This document shows, piece after piece, positions 35,901 to 48,294 of a DNA stretch of 64,000 nt (positions are counted from its first letter, which is position 1; every line of letters starts with the position of its first letter). Source of the DNA: Sipunculus nudus (Eukaryota > Annelida > Sipuncula > Golfingiida > Sipunculidae). Position numbers and translations under genes: made by a program. The stretch is taken from contig CM049316.1 of NCBI GenBank assembly GCA_026874595.1, positions 27,327,339-27,391,338 on the forward strand, read 5' to 3'. The notes under the pieces are model-generated. The model was not told where the DNA came from and ran no database searches. It saw only the letters and a program-made list of their open reading frames with translations.

Positions 35901-38173
35901 CCATGCTTCTTGAAAGACGGCTCGGACTTCTCGGGGATGAGGTGTCACCAGATAATTTAGATTTCCAAAACACCTTGATGGATATGCTGAAACAAACAGA
36001 AAAGCTGTTTTTAATACCGCCCCAGGTCGCCAAAGCCCTTCATCTTCCGTTGTGGACTACATTTACCGAAAAGTGGAGGAATCTATTCAGATTAAGTATG
36101 AAAAAGAATCTTCTTTAAAGATCTTTTTACACACGTACGACCTTTTTTACAACCCTAAAACCCAGTACAATATATGCATGTGACCGTGTACGGGGAAAAT
36201 TGGGACTGGTCTAAGCATTTAAAATTTACATCTAATATTTAAAAATTGCCTAAGCACCCGTTAATCATTCTCATGTTTAAAATCTAATCGAGCCTGCCGA
36301 TGTGCTAGGCGAGGAAATGATTATATACATGTATCTTCAATATGCAGGCCGGAAATACATTGACGAAATACTGAACGACATAGCTGCTAAACTGGAGCGA
36401 GGGGAAACGCCGGAAGGACTTGTTGCTTCAGTACTTGCAAACGGAAATTTAACAAACAAGGAGCTCTACGCAGTGATGCTGGACTTGATGGGTGCGGCTA
36501 TAGACACGGTAATTATTTTATCAATTAATTATCCTCTTCATATTTGTATTCCATAATATCCACACTTATAGACCCTATAATGTCTCTATGATAAACATCC
36601 TCGAAACGCATAGCGGACGGAGCTACAGGATAGACTGTTCATTAGGTAAACACGAGTAATCACACATTGACACTAGTATCTGGTTTATCGGGTTTATAAA
36701 CACTGAAGAGTTTATCCCTTATATCCCCGTCCGCTCGGCGTTTGAAGGCAGGAAACGGTGTCTCTATGTTTATCATATACAGGGTCTACCATCGTTCAGC
36801 AAAACATGTCGATTCCAGAAAAAACGATGTTACTTCTGTGTATATTATATATACAAATGAAAACGGCAAAGGAATGATACATATGTAAGCTCTGTTTAAT
36901 AGGATACGGATTTTACATAGAAGCTGATAAACTAAAGATATTGACACAGCGTATATGGAATCACAGACTGACTTATAAACATATATACTTGATTCCTAAA
37001 ATATATATTTTATTATTTTATGTCACAAGAGCAAGGTTACAAAAAAATCCCTATACCACAGGAGAATAAACACTGTCCGTATCCAACATATGTATTCGAT
37101 ACATGCGCAGGTGCACGCTGTTTCTAAAACACAATGCGATATGACCGATACCCATAACCCTATTCCTTTACTTAACTTTGTGTACAAAGATGAATCAGAA
37201 AATATTTCGGCATTGTATGTCCCCCTCCAACATACAAACCTAGTTATTAATAACTACTTGATACTCTGTATAAATATACAAAGTTACCGATGATGTAACA
37301 AAAATTTCTTAAATAACCTTATATCATTGATCCATGCATCATATTTTTGTTCACAATACATTTCAGACATCCAATACCTCATGCCTGGCAATGGACCTTC
37401 TGTCTCGAAACCAAGAAATTCAAGAAAAGCTGTATCAGGAAATTATGTCAGTGGCTGGAGACGACCAACTGGTGTACGACCACATCCAAGACATGCCTTA
37501 CCTTAAAGCCGTGGTAAAGGAAACGCTCAGGTAGTGAACACGTATTGGTTATAGCCCAATGAAATGTAATGAAAGCCTTGAGGTTTGCGAGGCTTGTGTC
37601 ACATGGCAGGCGAGGTTTGACGTTTTATGGTGCTGTTATCTGCTTCCATTAAAGGAAATTTTTTCATGGTGACACAAGCCGATTTTGTTTAAAAATGGAT
37701 AGTATGGTCTTAAGCTGCATTAAAATCATCTGAATTACGTAACATTATAATCTTTCTTTCGCATATAAACAAATTGACATTCGTAAGGTAAATGCATACG
37801 TTTCCTGTATGGTGCAAATATTCGGATACAACTGTTTGAATAATAAATATTCATATTAAATATGTTATGGTGTCAGGTGATATCAGGATGAAATCTTTTT
37901 CATGGTTACAGGCTTTATCCCGTGGCGCCAGCACTGGGGAGAGTCCTGAAAGAGGACATCGTCCTGAAAGGCTACACAATCCCGCCAGAGGTAAGTGTAA
38001 TAAAACCTCGAAATAACGATCACAAATGGGGCCTCGATAAGAGCTCGCATTTTCGACGTGAATGTCTCAGTGAAGTCTTATATAAAGAAAAAAAAACGAA
38101 TCGGGACCGTTCAAAAGTGGACTTTATGTTGAGGTGGTCGATAAACAGATGTGATCCAAAGGCGAGGTTTTAC

Positions 38174-38208
<35 letters not shown>

Positions 38209-41200
38209 TTTTTTTCTATTTCTAATTGGCCAAACTTTTATGAGATTTTGTCGACAACAATTGAGTTTGATGTGTATTAATACTGCAGCTTACATAACCT
38301 TCATAACTGCATCTTGCAGTTATCAAAGTCGTAATTATGTTAGTCCGAGGGGGATCCACCATTCTGCTTTCAATTGCCATGGGCAGAAGGATTGTATTTT
38401 AAAGAGGAAGATTCACAACAGACAATGTATGGCCAAGATCATCCGTGGTCGTTCAATAAAAATATCCTTTGTCCTTTTATAAAATTGTCTTAAGCAGCCG
38501 TATAGAAACGCATCACATCGATATGTGGGTTTGTGATCACAATATACAGTGGAACCCCGCCTCGCGACCTCCCCGCAGTTGCGACCACCCCCACAAATAC
38601 GACCATTTTTCTTGGTCCCGAATACACGATCCAGATAACTTAGCGTTTCACCACCCCCAAATAACGAACACTTTGGTCAGTCCCTAAGGTGGTTGTAACT
38701 GTGGGGTTCCACTGTACTTTCATCTAACATTTATTCACCCTCTGTCTAACTTCGGCTGTGGAGACATTAATGATGTTTAAAATTAGCTATAATTCATAAT
38801 TTCCATTACAGACTGTCTTAGTGGTAATGACATACGCTATGGGTCGTGACCCATCCCTGTTCCCGGACCCGTTGAAGTTCTCTCCTGATCGCTGGTTACG
38901 TGGTCAAAAGGAACGAGAGGACATCCATCCCTATGCCAGCCTCCCTTTCGGCTTCGGACCAAGAGCGTGCGTCGGTAAGCTTCAGTTCATTCTTTGTACT
39001 AGTTTCTACTAGAGGCCGGTCCGGGCAAGGAAAAATGTGTGAAAACCTTGAAGAAAGGTTGCTAAGGCTGAAACGGGAGAGATCCAAATCCCTGTGCCCC
39101 CCCCCCCCCCTTACCTTTGGATCCGCTTCCGCTAACAGATATTTGGATAAACGTGTATACGATTTACGGTTAGGAAAATAGCGAAATATTAAGTATGTTT
39201 GGCACCGTTCATTTTGCATTTCAGAACCTTAAGTCTACCATGGGTTGCTCAATCCCAGTGACTGAAATGCTGAATATACATAAGAAAATGATTCTTTGAT
39301 ACCAATCGAAAATTTACAGGGCGCATTTCTTCATGATCGAATTATTCACTCGGCTGTTTTAGCTCCGCTTACTGAAAGTCACCTGAGCTATGGCGATCAC
39401 TCTTTTTCCGTCGTCCTGTCGGCCGTCCGGTCTTCCGTTAACAAGGCACAAATCCTAACCGCAGGACCTAGAAACTTATAAATGAATACGCTTAGAAATC
39501 CATAAAAAAAATCCTTGGAAACCTGAAATTAAATCCTCCCGAGCTGTGGGACCCGTTAGTACCTTTGAGGACATTCGATTCCAAAGCTCAATTATCTGAA
39601 TAACTGATTCATTGATTGCCATCATTCTTTCCATGCATATTGATGTGGAGTGTCTTATCAGTTCCCGAAGACTGGTGGCGCCATCTTATTTTTGTTGTTT
39701 TTTTTTTTTTTTTTTTTTTTTTTATTTTTATGCATTTTTCTCTATTTTGAGTTCTTCCAATGGAGCAGTTCGGCCGTTAGTATGGCTAAACCTCCTGGGT
39801 AACCTGAAATTAGTTCATGGTGACCTATATTTTGCGATCTACGGGCCAAAAACATGACTTTGAGCACAATTTCAGTAAGTTCCTATGTTATGCGTAGTAC
39901 GGTCCACTCTGAAAGTCAGATTGGCACAAATTGTATCAATTAGCCCTGGAACCTTTAAACGTAACATCCAGGGAAGTCTCAGGGGTAAATGTCCATGTAA
40001 TCTTGAAATTAGGTCATGATGGCCTATGTTCTGCGAGATACTTGCCAAAACATGATCTTAAGCATCCGGATGGTCAGACAGGGCACAAAACCTTACTGTT
40101 GGACTTGGAAATCCCTTACATGACATCCAGGGATACCCTAAAAAAATCTCCCAGGACACTTTAAATTACGCAACTGTGACCTATATTTTATGAGTTTTAA
40201 GCCTGTTTTTGCTCCCCAGAATATTTAACATTTGATACAAAGCTCAAGTTCCAAAAGACTGGTGGGGCATTTTTTCCCCTATTTTTGAGACCATGTCAAA
40301 TTATTGACAATGCAACAACTGTAACCGTTAGAGCTTGAGCCAACTAACTATATCCCAGGAGGTCTTAGGCAAATATTTTAGAAAAGCTATGATAAGTTCA
40401 TATGTGAACTACGGGCCGAAAACATTATCAGACGGGGTACAAGTTGTATCCATTAGGCCAAGAAGCTTTTATCGCAACATCCAGGGATGTTCTGGGCTCA
40501 TTGTAGAGACTCCGTGCACATCTGGAATAATGTCACTGCGAACTATGTGAAATAACATGATTTTAGCACCCTATCAGTCACACGGACACAAATTGATGCA
40601 GTTGGACATGGAAGCTTCTAACTAAGCATCTAGGGAGGTTTTGGAATAATATTCTTGGAAACCCTGTGACATAAGGTCACTGTAACCTATTATCTAAGGA
40701 CAAAAAGTATGACTTTAACAATCCGTAAGTCTTTCTACCCTTTGTTCAAGGTTCCTTATCAAATATATTTTTCACCAGATAATAAAAACATTAATAATAA
40801 ATGGATGCATCACCTGTATATATCAAATTTATGTGAGGAAACCGTTAGTTTGGGGTCATTAACGCTCATGTACCCCAAACCGTTAGTTTGGGGTCATTAA
40901 CGGTCATGAACAAATTCAATAATCTGTAAAATGTAATAATTATGAACCTTTTTATTTCTTGTTCAGGGCGTCGCGTTGCTGAGTTGGAGATTTATCTGCT
41001 ACTGGCGTCGGTAAGGTTACTTTTCTTTTAGCCCAGAAATTATAAAATTCTAACAAGTAACGTTGTTAAATTATAATGATAATATCCTATTAGCATCTAT
41101 GTATTATTGACCGTATTGTCTTTGATTCATGATACTTTCATTTGTAGTTTTTTCGGTGATATCCACACCTTAAGTTTCATATTATAAATCTCAAGCATAT

Positions 41201-41506
41201 TAAGTCGCTGAGCTCGAGTAGACTGCTTCATTGAATTTGCTACATATACAAAGACGTAAAAGTAAAATAAACTTATTTACATCCTGAAAAAAATATTTAA
41301 ATACATATTTCATTTTGAATGCAAATAAGATAACTCTGGCATTGCTAATAGTTAAGGTGTCATGGTTTATATATAATCTCCGTTCTTTCCAGGTCATGCG
41401 ACGTTTCCAGCTGAGAGCAACGAAAACGGAACCAATAAAGACAGAATCTAGGGTGCTACTGAGGCAAAGTGGGGACCCGGGGATACAATTTCTGGACAGG
41501 GCCTGA
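32150..41506 (+). CDS. Mitochondrial-clan cytochrome P450, complete, nine exons
   Basis: Exons: 32150-32520, 34581-34771, 35892-36095, 36348-36508, 37367-37530, 37912-37990, 38812-38974, 40967-41010, 41393-41506. They total 1491 bases, 496 residues, all joins in phase with GT/AG borders. The basic N-terminus (MASRARLFVPSLARSFSQH) is a mitochondrial targeting peptide, followed by the proline hinge PGPRVYP. The I-helix GAAIDTTS spans residues 304-311, the K-helix ExxR is E361-R364, and FxPDRWLR precedes the haem loop FGFGPRACVG with ligand Cys443. The YTIPPE and RWLR segments are typical of the mitochondrial clan, whose members take electrons from adrenodoxin and hydroxylate sterol-like substrates. 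The family and substrate cannot be assigned. The start at 32150 is chosen because the paralogue begins identically with an exon of the same length; an in-frame ATG at 32114 is the alternative. Possible AATAAA at 41969-41974. Confidence 0.93.
32634..32646 (-). promoter_or_regulatory. Perfect DR1 nuclear-receptor element in intron 1 of the P450 gene
   Basis: TGACCT C TGACCT, 114 bases after exon 1. DR1 elements bind RXR, HNF4 or PPAR-type receptors. A similar DR1 occurs in repeats at 7122-7134, so repeat origin is possible. Confidence 0.35.
32939..32996. repeat. (TA)n microsatellite
   Basis: About 52 bases of pure AT repeat plus a short degenerate end, in intron 1 of the plus-strand P450. Confidence 0.97.
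35282..35715. repeat. GACTCG-rich interrupted repeat in intron 2 of the P450
   Basis: Two blocks (about 35282-35395 and 35573-35710) are built of short units such as GGACTCGGGCTTGGACTCGG and TTGGACT, separated by unique AT-rich sequence. They probably represent the subterminal repeats of a transposable element. A 240-codon open frame on the minus strand across this block and P450 exon 3 is an artefact of the repeat and antisense coding sequence. Confidence 0.6.
36569..36788. mobile_element. MITE with about 55-bp imperfect terminal inverted repeats
   Basis: The left end TAGACCCTATAATGTCTCTA continues through ATGATAAACAT to AGCGGACGG. The right end mirrors it: CCGTCCGCTCGGCGTTTG, ATGTTTATCATA, ACAGGGTCTA. 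The element is about 220 bp, non-coding, with TA at both ends, and sits in intron 4 of the plus-strand P450. Confidence 0.7.
38177..38206. repeat. (TA)n microsatellite
   Basis: 30 bases of AT repeat in intron 6 of the plus-strand P450. Confidence 0.95.
38545..38716. mobile_element. 172-bp MITE with perfect 14-bp TIRs (Tc1/mariner-like)
   Basis: It begins TACAGTGGAACCCC and ends GGGGTTCCACTGTA, an exact inverted match. The terminal TA is compatible with the TA target duplication of Tc1/mariner elements. The interior repeats ACGACC-type units on both strands and has no open frame. It lies in intron 6 of the P450, 96 bases before exon 7. Confidence 0.85.
39345..40925. repeat. Dispersed repeat cluster in intron 7 of the P450
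   Basis: It begins TTTTAGCTCCGCTTACTGAAA with the GTCCGGTC run, then carries many diverged 150-bp-like units (phrases CATCCAGGGA, GGTCATGATGGCCTATGTTC, GGTCACTGTAACCTA). It ends with a direct duplication of AACCGTTAGTTTGGGGTCAT at 40839 and 40878. A T-rich run lies at 39700-39724. Confidence 0.7.
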
Positions 41507-41579
41507 TGCGACTGTGATAGATCCCCTTTTTTGCAGCCTACACACCTTTCCCACCTGAGAACCTTTTTTAGGGTTTTTC

Positions 41580-41830
41580 AGCTCAGCCCACTGTCAGTTA
41601 TGCTGTGCTATAGCGATTGGGCTTTATCCGTCATCGGGCCAGCCGTCCGTTAGCAGGGCACAAATCATAACCGTAAGGGCTAGGATCACGAACCCTACAC
41701 AGCGTTACAGGTTCTAAAAAGATCTCCTTGCATATCTGAAATTAGGTCACTGCAACATATATTCTCCGAGTTACGTGGTCTGTTTGCAATCCCCAGAATT
41801 AATTCTTATAACCAAAATTTTTATCCCAAA
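41580..41830. repeat. Dispersed bivalve-type repeat in the P450 3' region
   Basis: Starts TTTTTCAGCTCAGCCCACTGT, continues with GCTATAGCGATTGGGC, then a CCGTCC run. It is the same family as at 11.16 and 29.2 kb. It begins about 75 bases after the stop codon of the plus-strand P450 and may be part of the 3' untranslated region. Confidence 0.65.
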
Positions 41831-42137
41831 CCTTCCAGCTTCGATAGCTCACCATCCCCGATGTGGATCCCCACATCAGATTGCAATTCTTGTAAAGACA
41901 AGGTAACTTCATCTAGATTTAGTATGTATATGTCATATAATAGTATTATATCTGTATATGATCATTGTAATAAACATTGTTTATAAATTTTCACATAAAT
42001 GTTATCATGTTATGAAAAACAATTACTAAAACACGTGTTTAAGATTGGTGTGGTTTTATAAATTACCATATAATTACGGTGTCCAATGTATTCAGAATCT
42101 CGTTCATGGTTATAAGCCATTAAAGTAATTAATTAGG

Positions 42138-42640
42138 GTCCCGCTTGACAAGCGGTGCCCTATATAGTGATCACCGTGACAGTCCATCCTTCCGTCCATC
42201 CGTCCTTCCGTCAGTGACAATTTCTTTCGCACGCGATAACTCAACAACAACATACTGCAGCTTTCCAAAATTCACAGGGATGATTGGTACCTATTAGGGC
42301 TCCAGACCTACTGAATTACAGACTTGTCAGATTTCAAATATGGCCGCCATAGCCCATTCGCTGATTTTCTTTTGCACGCAATAACTCCACAACAACATAC
42401 TGCAGCTTTCCCTAATTCACAGGGATGATTGGTACCTATGAGGGCTCCACAACTGTCGAATTACATACCTGTCGGAATTCAAATATGGCCGCCACAGCCC
42501 GATCGCTGATTTTCATTCACGCGTGATAATTCAACTACAACCTACTGCAGCGTTCCGAAATTCACAGGGATGATTGGTACCTGTGAGGGCTCCAGACATT
42601 TTGAATAGCAGACCTGTCTGAATTCTGTGCAGATCAAAGT
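42138..42640. repeat. Tandem array, 145-bp period, three units
   Basis: The phrase TTCACAGGGATGATTGGTAC recurs at 42271, 42416 and 42561, exactly 145 bases apart. It is flanked in each unit by ACATACTGCAGC and by AATATGGCCGCCA-like sequence. It is preceded by a GTCCATCCTTCCGTCC-type run at about 42181-42215. Noncoding. Confidence 0.9.
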
Positions 42641-43129
42641 TATTCACGCATTGGTTGCCAAGTGATTAATCCAGTGTTAAGTGGTTAGTAGGTTCCCATC
42701 ACTCTAGAAAGAATCCATTTGATATGTGGACAAAAGGCAAAGGTTATAGGTCAGGGATGTTCACAATAAAAACTTACTTTGTTGACCTTTTTTTTCTTGT
42801 ATATATAACCATTTGCACTCCAACGTGTACATCTCACTGTGTGGCCGTAATTGTGAGCGACACTTGGGACATATGACTCCCTTTTGTATCAGCCCTTGAG
42901 TGATAAGAACATGCATAACAAATACACTCTGTTGTCGGAATGATTCGGCAGGCATTAAGAATATAAGGAGTATAGTATTAAGGTTTAGCTACTGATTTAT
43001 AAGAGGATGGGAACATTTTGTAATTTATTTTATGGAATTATAGCAATAAAGTTTCCTAGATATCTGAATATTTTGATACAAATCATTAATTGCCAATAGG
43101 CTCTTTAAATATTTGACTTGAAGTTGTGA

Positions 43130-46035
43130 ATCTCAGCCCATGATGTCGCAAGTCATGCTTGGTGTCATACTGAGCGTCATAACCCATGGGTCACTTGTTA
43201 AGTTTGACCTTTAAGACAAGTAGTCTGTGCCAGATATTAAGTCAGTATTATATAATTTAAAAAAGTTATGGGCCCAAACATAATGGACTTTGTAAAAAAA
43301 TCAGGAAGATATTTGGTCACTTAAGACCAAAAGTGTTAAAGGTAGGGACTTTTTTCCAGTAATACAACTTTAATTAATCAAAATTTAATTGTATACCAAA
43401 AATAAGATCAAAATCTGTTAATTTTTTTTAAAATATTGGCAAAAATATAAAATTGGTACCTTAAATTTTGCCCAACTTTGGCCACGGCACATTTTTTTCC
43501 TGTAAGTACTGTGGATTTAATTTTCACAGCATGTATACATAAGGATTTAATCTGTTAAAATCTGAAATTTGAAAATAAAAGCTGAAAAATTAGGCTAGTT
43601 ATTGAATTTCTTTTAGGCTCTTGTTGTATTCCCTTACATTGTCAAGCAGTCCACTTTGATGACTGTAGGTCATTCAGTGCACATCTCTATGCTCCTGTTG
43701 GCATAATTTTAGATGTCCCCAAAATCTCCTACCATACCGAATATTGGGTCATTAGGACTTCGTTCCTTCGAGATATTAAGGAAAAAAACTCCGTTTTCCA
43801 TATAAAAAGCCATTGTTACACTTCAAGGCTGCCTAATATCAAAACCACTGATCTGTTTTTGATCGTATATAGTATTCACATTCTTTCATACATTTTCTAT
43901 GAACTTACCAAAAATTAGGTCAGTATTGGGTATTATTTTGAAGTTATGGGCCAAAACATAATGCAATTTTTTAAAAAATCAGGAAATATATTTACTCACC
44001 TAACATGAGAATTGCTGAACCTAGAGACTTTTTTTCAGGAATATAACTTTATTTAATCAAGATTCAATTGTTTACCCAAAATTAGATCTGAATTTTGCAA
44101 ATTTTTCAAGTTATTAGCATAAATAAAAAATCAATACCTTAAATTTTGTCCAACTTTGGCACTGTTGATTTAATTTTCACAGCATATATACATAAGGATT
44201 TAATCTTTTAAAATCTGAAATTTCAAAGAAATTGATTGGAAAGAATAGCTTTTATTCATGTTTTCATACACCATGTCAAGTGTTGTTTACATCTAGCCCA
44301 CCTAGTAGTACAGCCTTCACTTGCATTATGTAACCCACCCCAGGCAGCTTGCCTTGGGTCAGCTTGGCCACTACCAGCAGGCTTCCCCTCTGCCCTGCAC
44401 TCCCCCCCCCCCCCCCCCAGATGGTACATAAACTAGATGAATGTTATTATTTTCTGTATTTGATTCATTCTTATTCCAGGCTATGCTACATTTTAGATTT
44501 TGTATTGTACCACCAGGGTTACAATGATTAAAGTGCACATTTAATTGTGTCCACAAAGTGGTGTATTGCTATGAAAGTGTCGATGTTCATGATATAAGTA
44601 ATTCCTTACTTCAGAGGAGTAAAAACTTCACCAGGTGTGAAATTGACTATTAATTCCAGTAATAAATTAAAACTGGGATAGTAATTAGCACAATGATATT
44701 GTTTGTCCCTCATTCAACCAACAGTGTGTATACTTTATTTGAAAAGATGTTTTACTTTATCAAATTTACTGAATCTTTTATTTTATTTTGGTGAATAAAA
44801 TTAAGCATGTACTGAAAACTCCAATGTGCAAAACTTTTTAATAGTGATTCAAGGAATATTCTTGTAGATGCCATGTTGTGGCATTATTTTCTTTTAAATT
44901 CAGTTTAAACATTTATGATTTAAAATAAAATATATGTGTATGCCTAATATGACCCAATATGAGCTACACTCTGGATATATGATGATTGCAACTTTTGCAA
45001 CAATTCTAATATTTTAACTTATATTTTCAGGTTTTTTTATTAAAAATTTATAAAACCTGTAAATAAAAAAAATGATTCAGATAAAAACTTCTTAATGGAA
45101 AAAGTGGATATGCTTAAAATAAATAGGCTTATATATAAACTTAAATGCATTATTCCCTTGAATGTGAAATAAAGGTATTAGTCCATTCTGTCCACTTGCC
45201 TGTCCATCTGTAAATTTTCATATGCATTACAGTATCTCAAAACTTTTACTCTTTTTCTTCATGACAGTCTTGTCAGAGTATTAGTTTGCAATCATATATT
45301 TAGAACTTTACTATAACCAAGTAGGAGGGCCCCTTTCCTCTTAGCTTTTCATATTCTTATATAAATGAAAAACATTACAATAGAATATTTCTACATCTAC
45401 CTTCGTGCTGCCCTCACTTTTCCCTTCTCCGAACCCCATCCCAAAGTCAGCCTCAGTAAGCAAGAACAAGATGAAACAGATATATTCATACTTTAATATT
45501 TTGTATAACTATTCGTCCATAGGTACCTATGTACATGCCAGAAATTATGTCAATATTGTGTAATATGTAGACATAGTGGGCATCACAATAATTTACCTTG
45601 TCAAGACTAAAGAGATATTGTGTCATACAGTCACAAATTCATAAATCACTTCATCAGCATAGTTAATCATAACATCATATCTGTCAAATTGAAAGCTTGC
45701 AGACTACCATACACTTTAGATCCTTCAACAAATAGCCTTATCATCATTCTACTACTGCTTATTACTGCTGTCATTGCATTCATATTTGCTCAAATATATC
45801 ACAATTTTCAACCCCTCCTAAATAAATAAAAGATAAACCACTATATTTGACTCTATTAATCCATCAGTCAGGTTATTTCATTTATCATTTACTCACATAT
45901 TACATTACATTCCTTTATAATAGCCCAACATGTCCATGATATTCATAAGCTTTATCGACTCGATATAGTGGAGAAACATTTATAGTCCAATCACGATCAG
46001 CTGAGCGCCGTGACCCATGGGTCCCTTGTTTGTTA
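43130..46035. repeat. Repeat-rich convergent intergenic region, no gene
   Basis: Two diverged direct copies of a 300-bp segment (about 43255-43600 and 43925-44225, about 675 bases apart) share phrases such as ATGGGCC(C/A)AAACATAATG and TTTAATTTTCACAGCAT. Related fragments are at 6.5 and 45.25 kb. ACCCATGGGTC(A/C)CTTGTT motifs stand at both outer edges (about 43185 and 46013), suggesting one large element. A long C tract is at about 44402-44419. No exon was seen. Confidence 0.55.
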
Positions 46036-46039
46036 ATAG

Positions 46040-47225
46040 TATGTAATTGAAGCTGGCGTTGGCACCATTTATGCTGGACTAAGAAGAAATAGTATTTACA
46101 GTTTCACTGTATTATTGCATTCATTATCAATATCAAGCACAATTTTGCAGGGAGTGAACGTAAAGCCTCAGGGTTTCTTTTTACAATGACAGACATCAGT
46201 GAGAAGTTGAGCATTGCACAACTTAATGAACAGACTGGTTCTGGTAAACGCTTTATATAACCCCAAAATGGAGGTCACTGACACTGAGTCCGATATATAG
46301 TTAGTTTTATATGTTCCATAAATTCCGCAATGTTAGCGTGTGACAGTAGTCAAGTCAGGTCCATATTCCCTTGCCTAGACTCCGTTTATTTAGTTGTGTA
46401 GCAAAAAATATGGGATATTACAAAACCCCTGCACATAGCATTTTGCATGTGTTGACTGGTTGTCCCTCGATATCCAACAAACTTTACTTTTGAAGCCTTC
46501 TCAAGCGGATACATGGCATATTATGCAGTATATCAAGAGTAGATAAATTCAGTGCAGCCACCATGGATTTAATGGGAAAAGGTAAAAAATCTTACAAAAA
46601 GTATAAAATTGCCTTGAACAAGTATGACAAAAGTAAAAATTAATGTCAATATATATTTAGTATGCAGACATATATTGACTTTTCAATTTATTTAACGGGA
46701 CGTGGCAAATATATAATCCACCGTAAATTTCTTATAAAACAACAGCACTGAATAGGGGTACGAAACGCATAGATATAGTGCGCCACCTTTTGAAGGCACA
46801 AGCGGTCGACGGGTAGTTTCCGCAGATAGCCAAGAAGCACTTTTCTCTCGAATATACAGCGACGTGATGTGTACTATTACATTATTTTTTATGACCCCTT
46901 CTTCAGCGAAACCTTTTCCCAGAATACTGGCTTTATGACAATTCACGTGCTTTCCATGAACAGGTTAAAAGCCTTCGGAAAATCTGGATGAAATTCATTT
47001 TATTTCTGACGGTAACCAGCCAACTACACAGGTTTCACTGAGATCTTACATGTGACATTATACCAAATATAAAAGAGCCAAACTTCATGAATTACTTTAA
47101 TGAATATCGCGGATATCACAGTTGACGCAGCTAATACCAATGTGCTTTTCAAGTATATGCCAAGCCGGATGTTGGTCATCCCTGCAGTTGAATATAAAAG
47201 GCCCAGAGCTGTCGGTTCACTTGCA
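46040..47225. other. Intergenic and probable 3' UTR of the minus-strand P450
   Basis: No coding sequence is recognised. A minus-strand AATAAA at 47004-46999 lies 224 bases beyond the stop of the minus-strand P450 and is a candidate polyadenylation signal. Confidence 0.45.
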
Positions 47226-47227
47226 AG

Positions 47228-47503
47228 TTACTGTCGATCCAAGAACTGGATTTTTGGATCATTGGTGTGACGTAAGAGCACCCTCACTTCCGTTTCCATG
47301 GGCTCGTCTGTTGTTGATTTTAACCGAAACCGCCGTAAAACCTAATTGAAACAATCATATTTTTATCATATATGTATATATATATATATTTATATATATA
47401 TATCAATCATTATTTTGATAAATTAATATAATCATGTTATAATTATATATATATGATTTTTTAAATATATATATATCATAACATTACTTAACTAATATAA
47501 TCA

Positions 47504-47550
<47 letters not shown>

Positions 47551-48234
47551 GATATCAAACGGTTTACAAAACTACCAAGGGGTCATCTCTTGAATAACTC
47601 TTGTTAATCCTAATAAAATAATGGGTTATCTGAAACACAACAATCAAATAATTGCATTATTTGAACAAAAATATGAATCGAAAAATCATATTAACTTTTA
47701 ATTGCAATCAGTTTAATACAATATTGAATTTTAAAGCTTAAATAACCAATTTACGTTACCTAAAAACTAATACTTATTGAATAATTAATTTAAATATTAA
47801 ATATTTCAAAGAAAGCACAGACGTCTTTCAGGGGAGGTTGTCCACCATAATAGGACACTTGGCGGGGACTAGACTCACCGTGGCTAACAGTAGATAAATC
47901 TCCAACTCAGCCACTCGACGCCCTGAAATAAATAAACAAAAAGGTATATGTCACTGTGTCCGTGCAAGTATGTGACCTCTTTTAACTTATGTTATCTGCA
48001 TATGCCAACCCGAGTTTTCTACAAATCTTCGATAAATTTGAGATTATTAACTTAACCCGCTTTAGAGAAGCATATAGAGGGTTCAATGTTGAAGTTTTTA
48101 TCGCTGGAAATCATTTTTTTTTTACCGAGGCCACCAAACAAAACTAATTGTTCTAACGAGAAATAACGACAAGGTCTTGCCTCGATTCACTTTAAATATT
48201 TCTTTAAGTTATATAAAAGGATTTACTTTTGTAG

Positions 48235-48294
<60 letters not shown>

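Noticed and set aside
35311-36033. 240-codon minus-strand open frame
   Set aside because: It runs across the GACTCG repeat and the antisense of P450 exon 3. No domain; an artefact of repeat composition and the opposite coding strand.
37922-38482. 186-codon plus-strand open frame
   Set aside because: Only its start is coding (P450 exon 6). It then reads past the donor GAG|GTAAGTG into intron and a TA microsatellite.
38896-39219. Overlapping frames on both strands near P450 exon 7
   Set aside because: Shadows of the exon or read-through past its donor into the C-tract intron.
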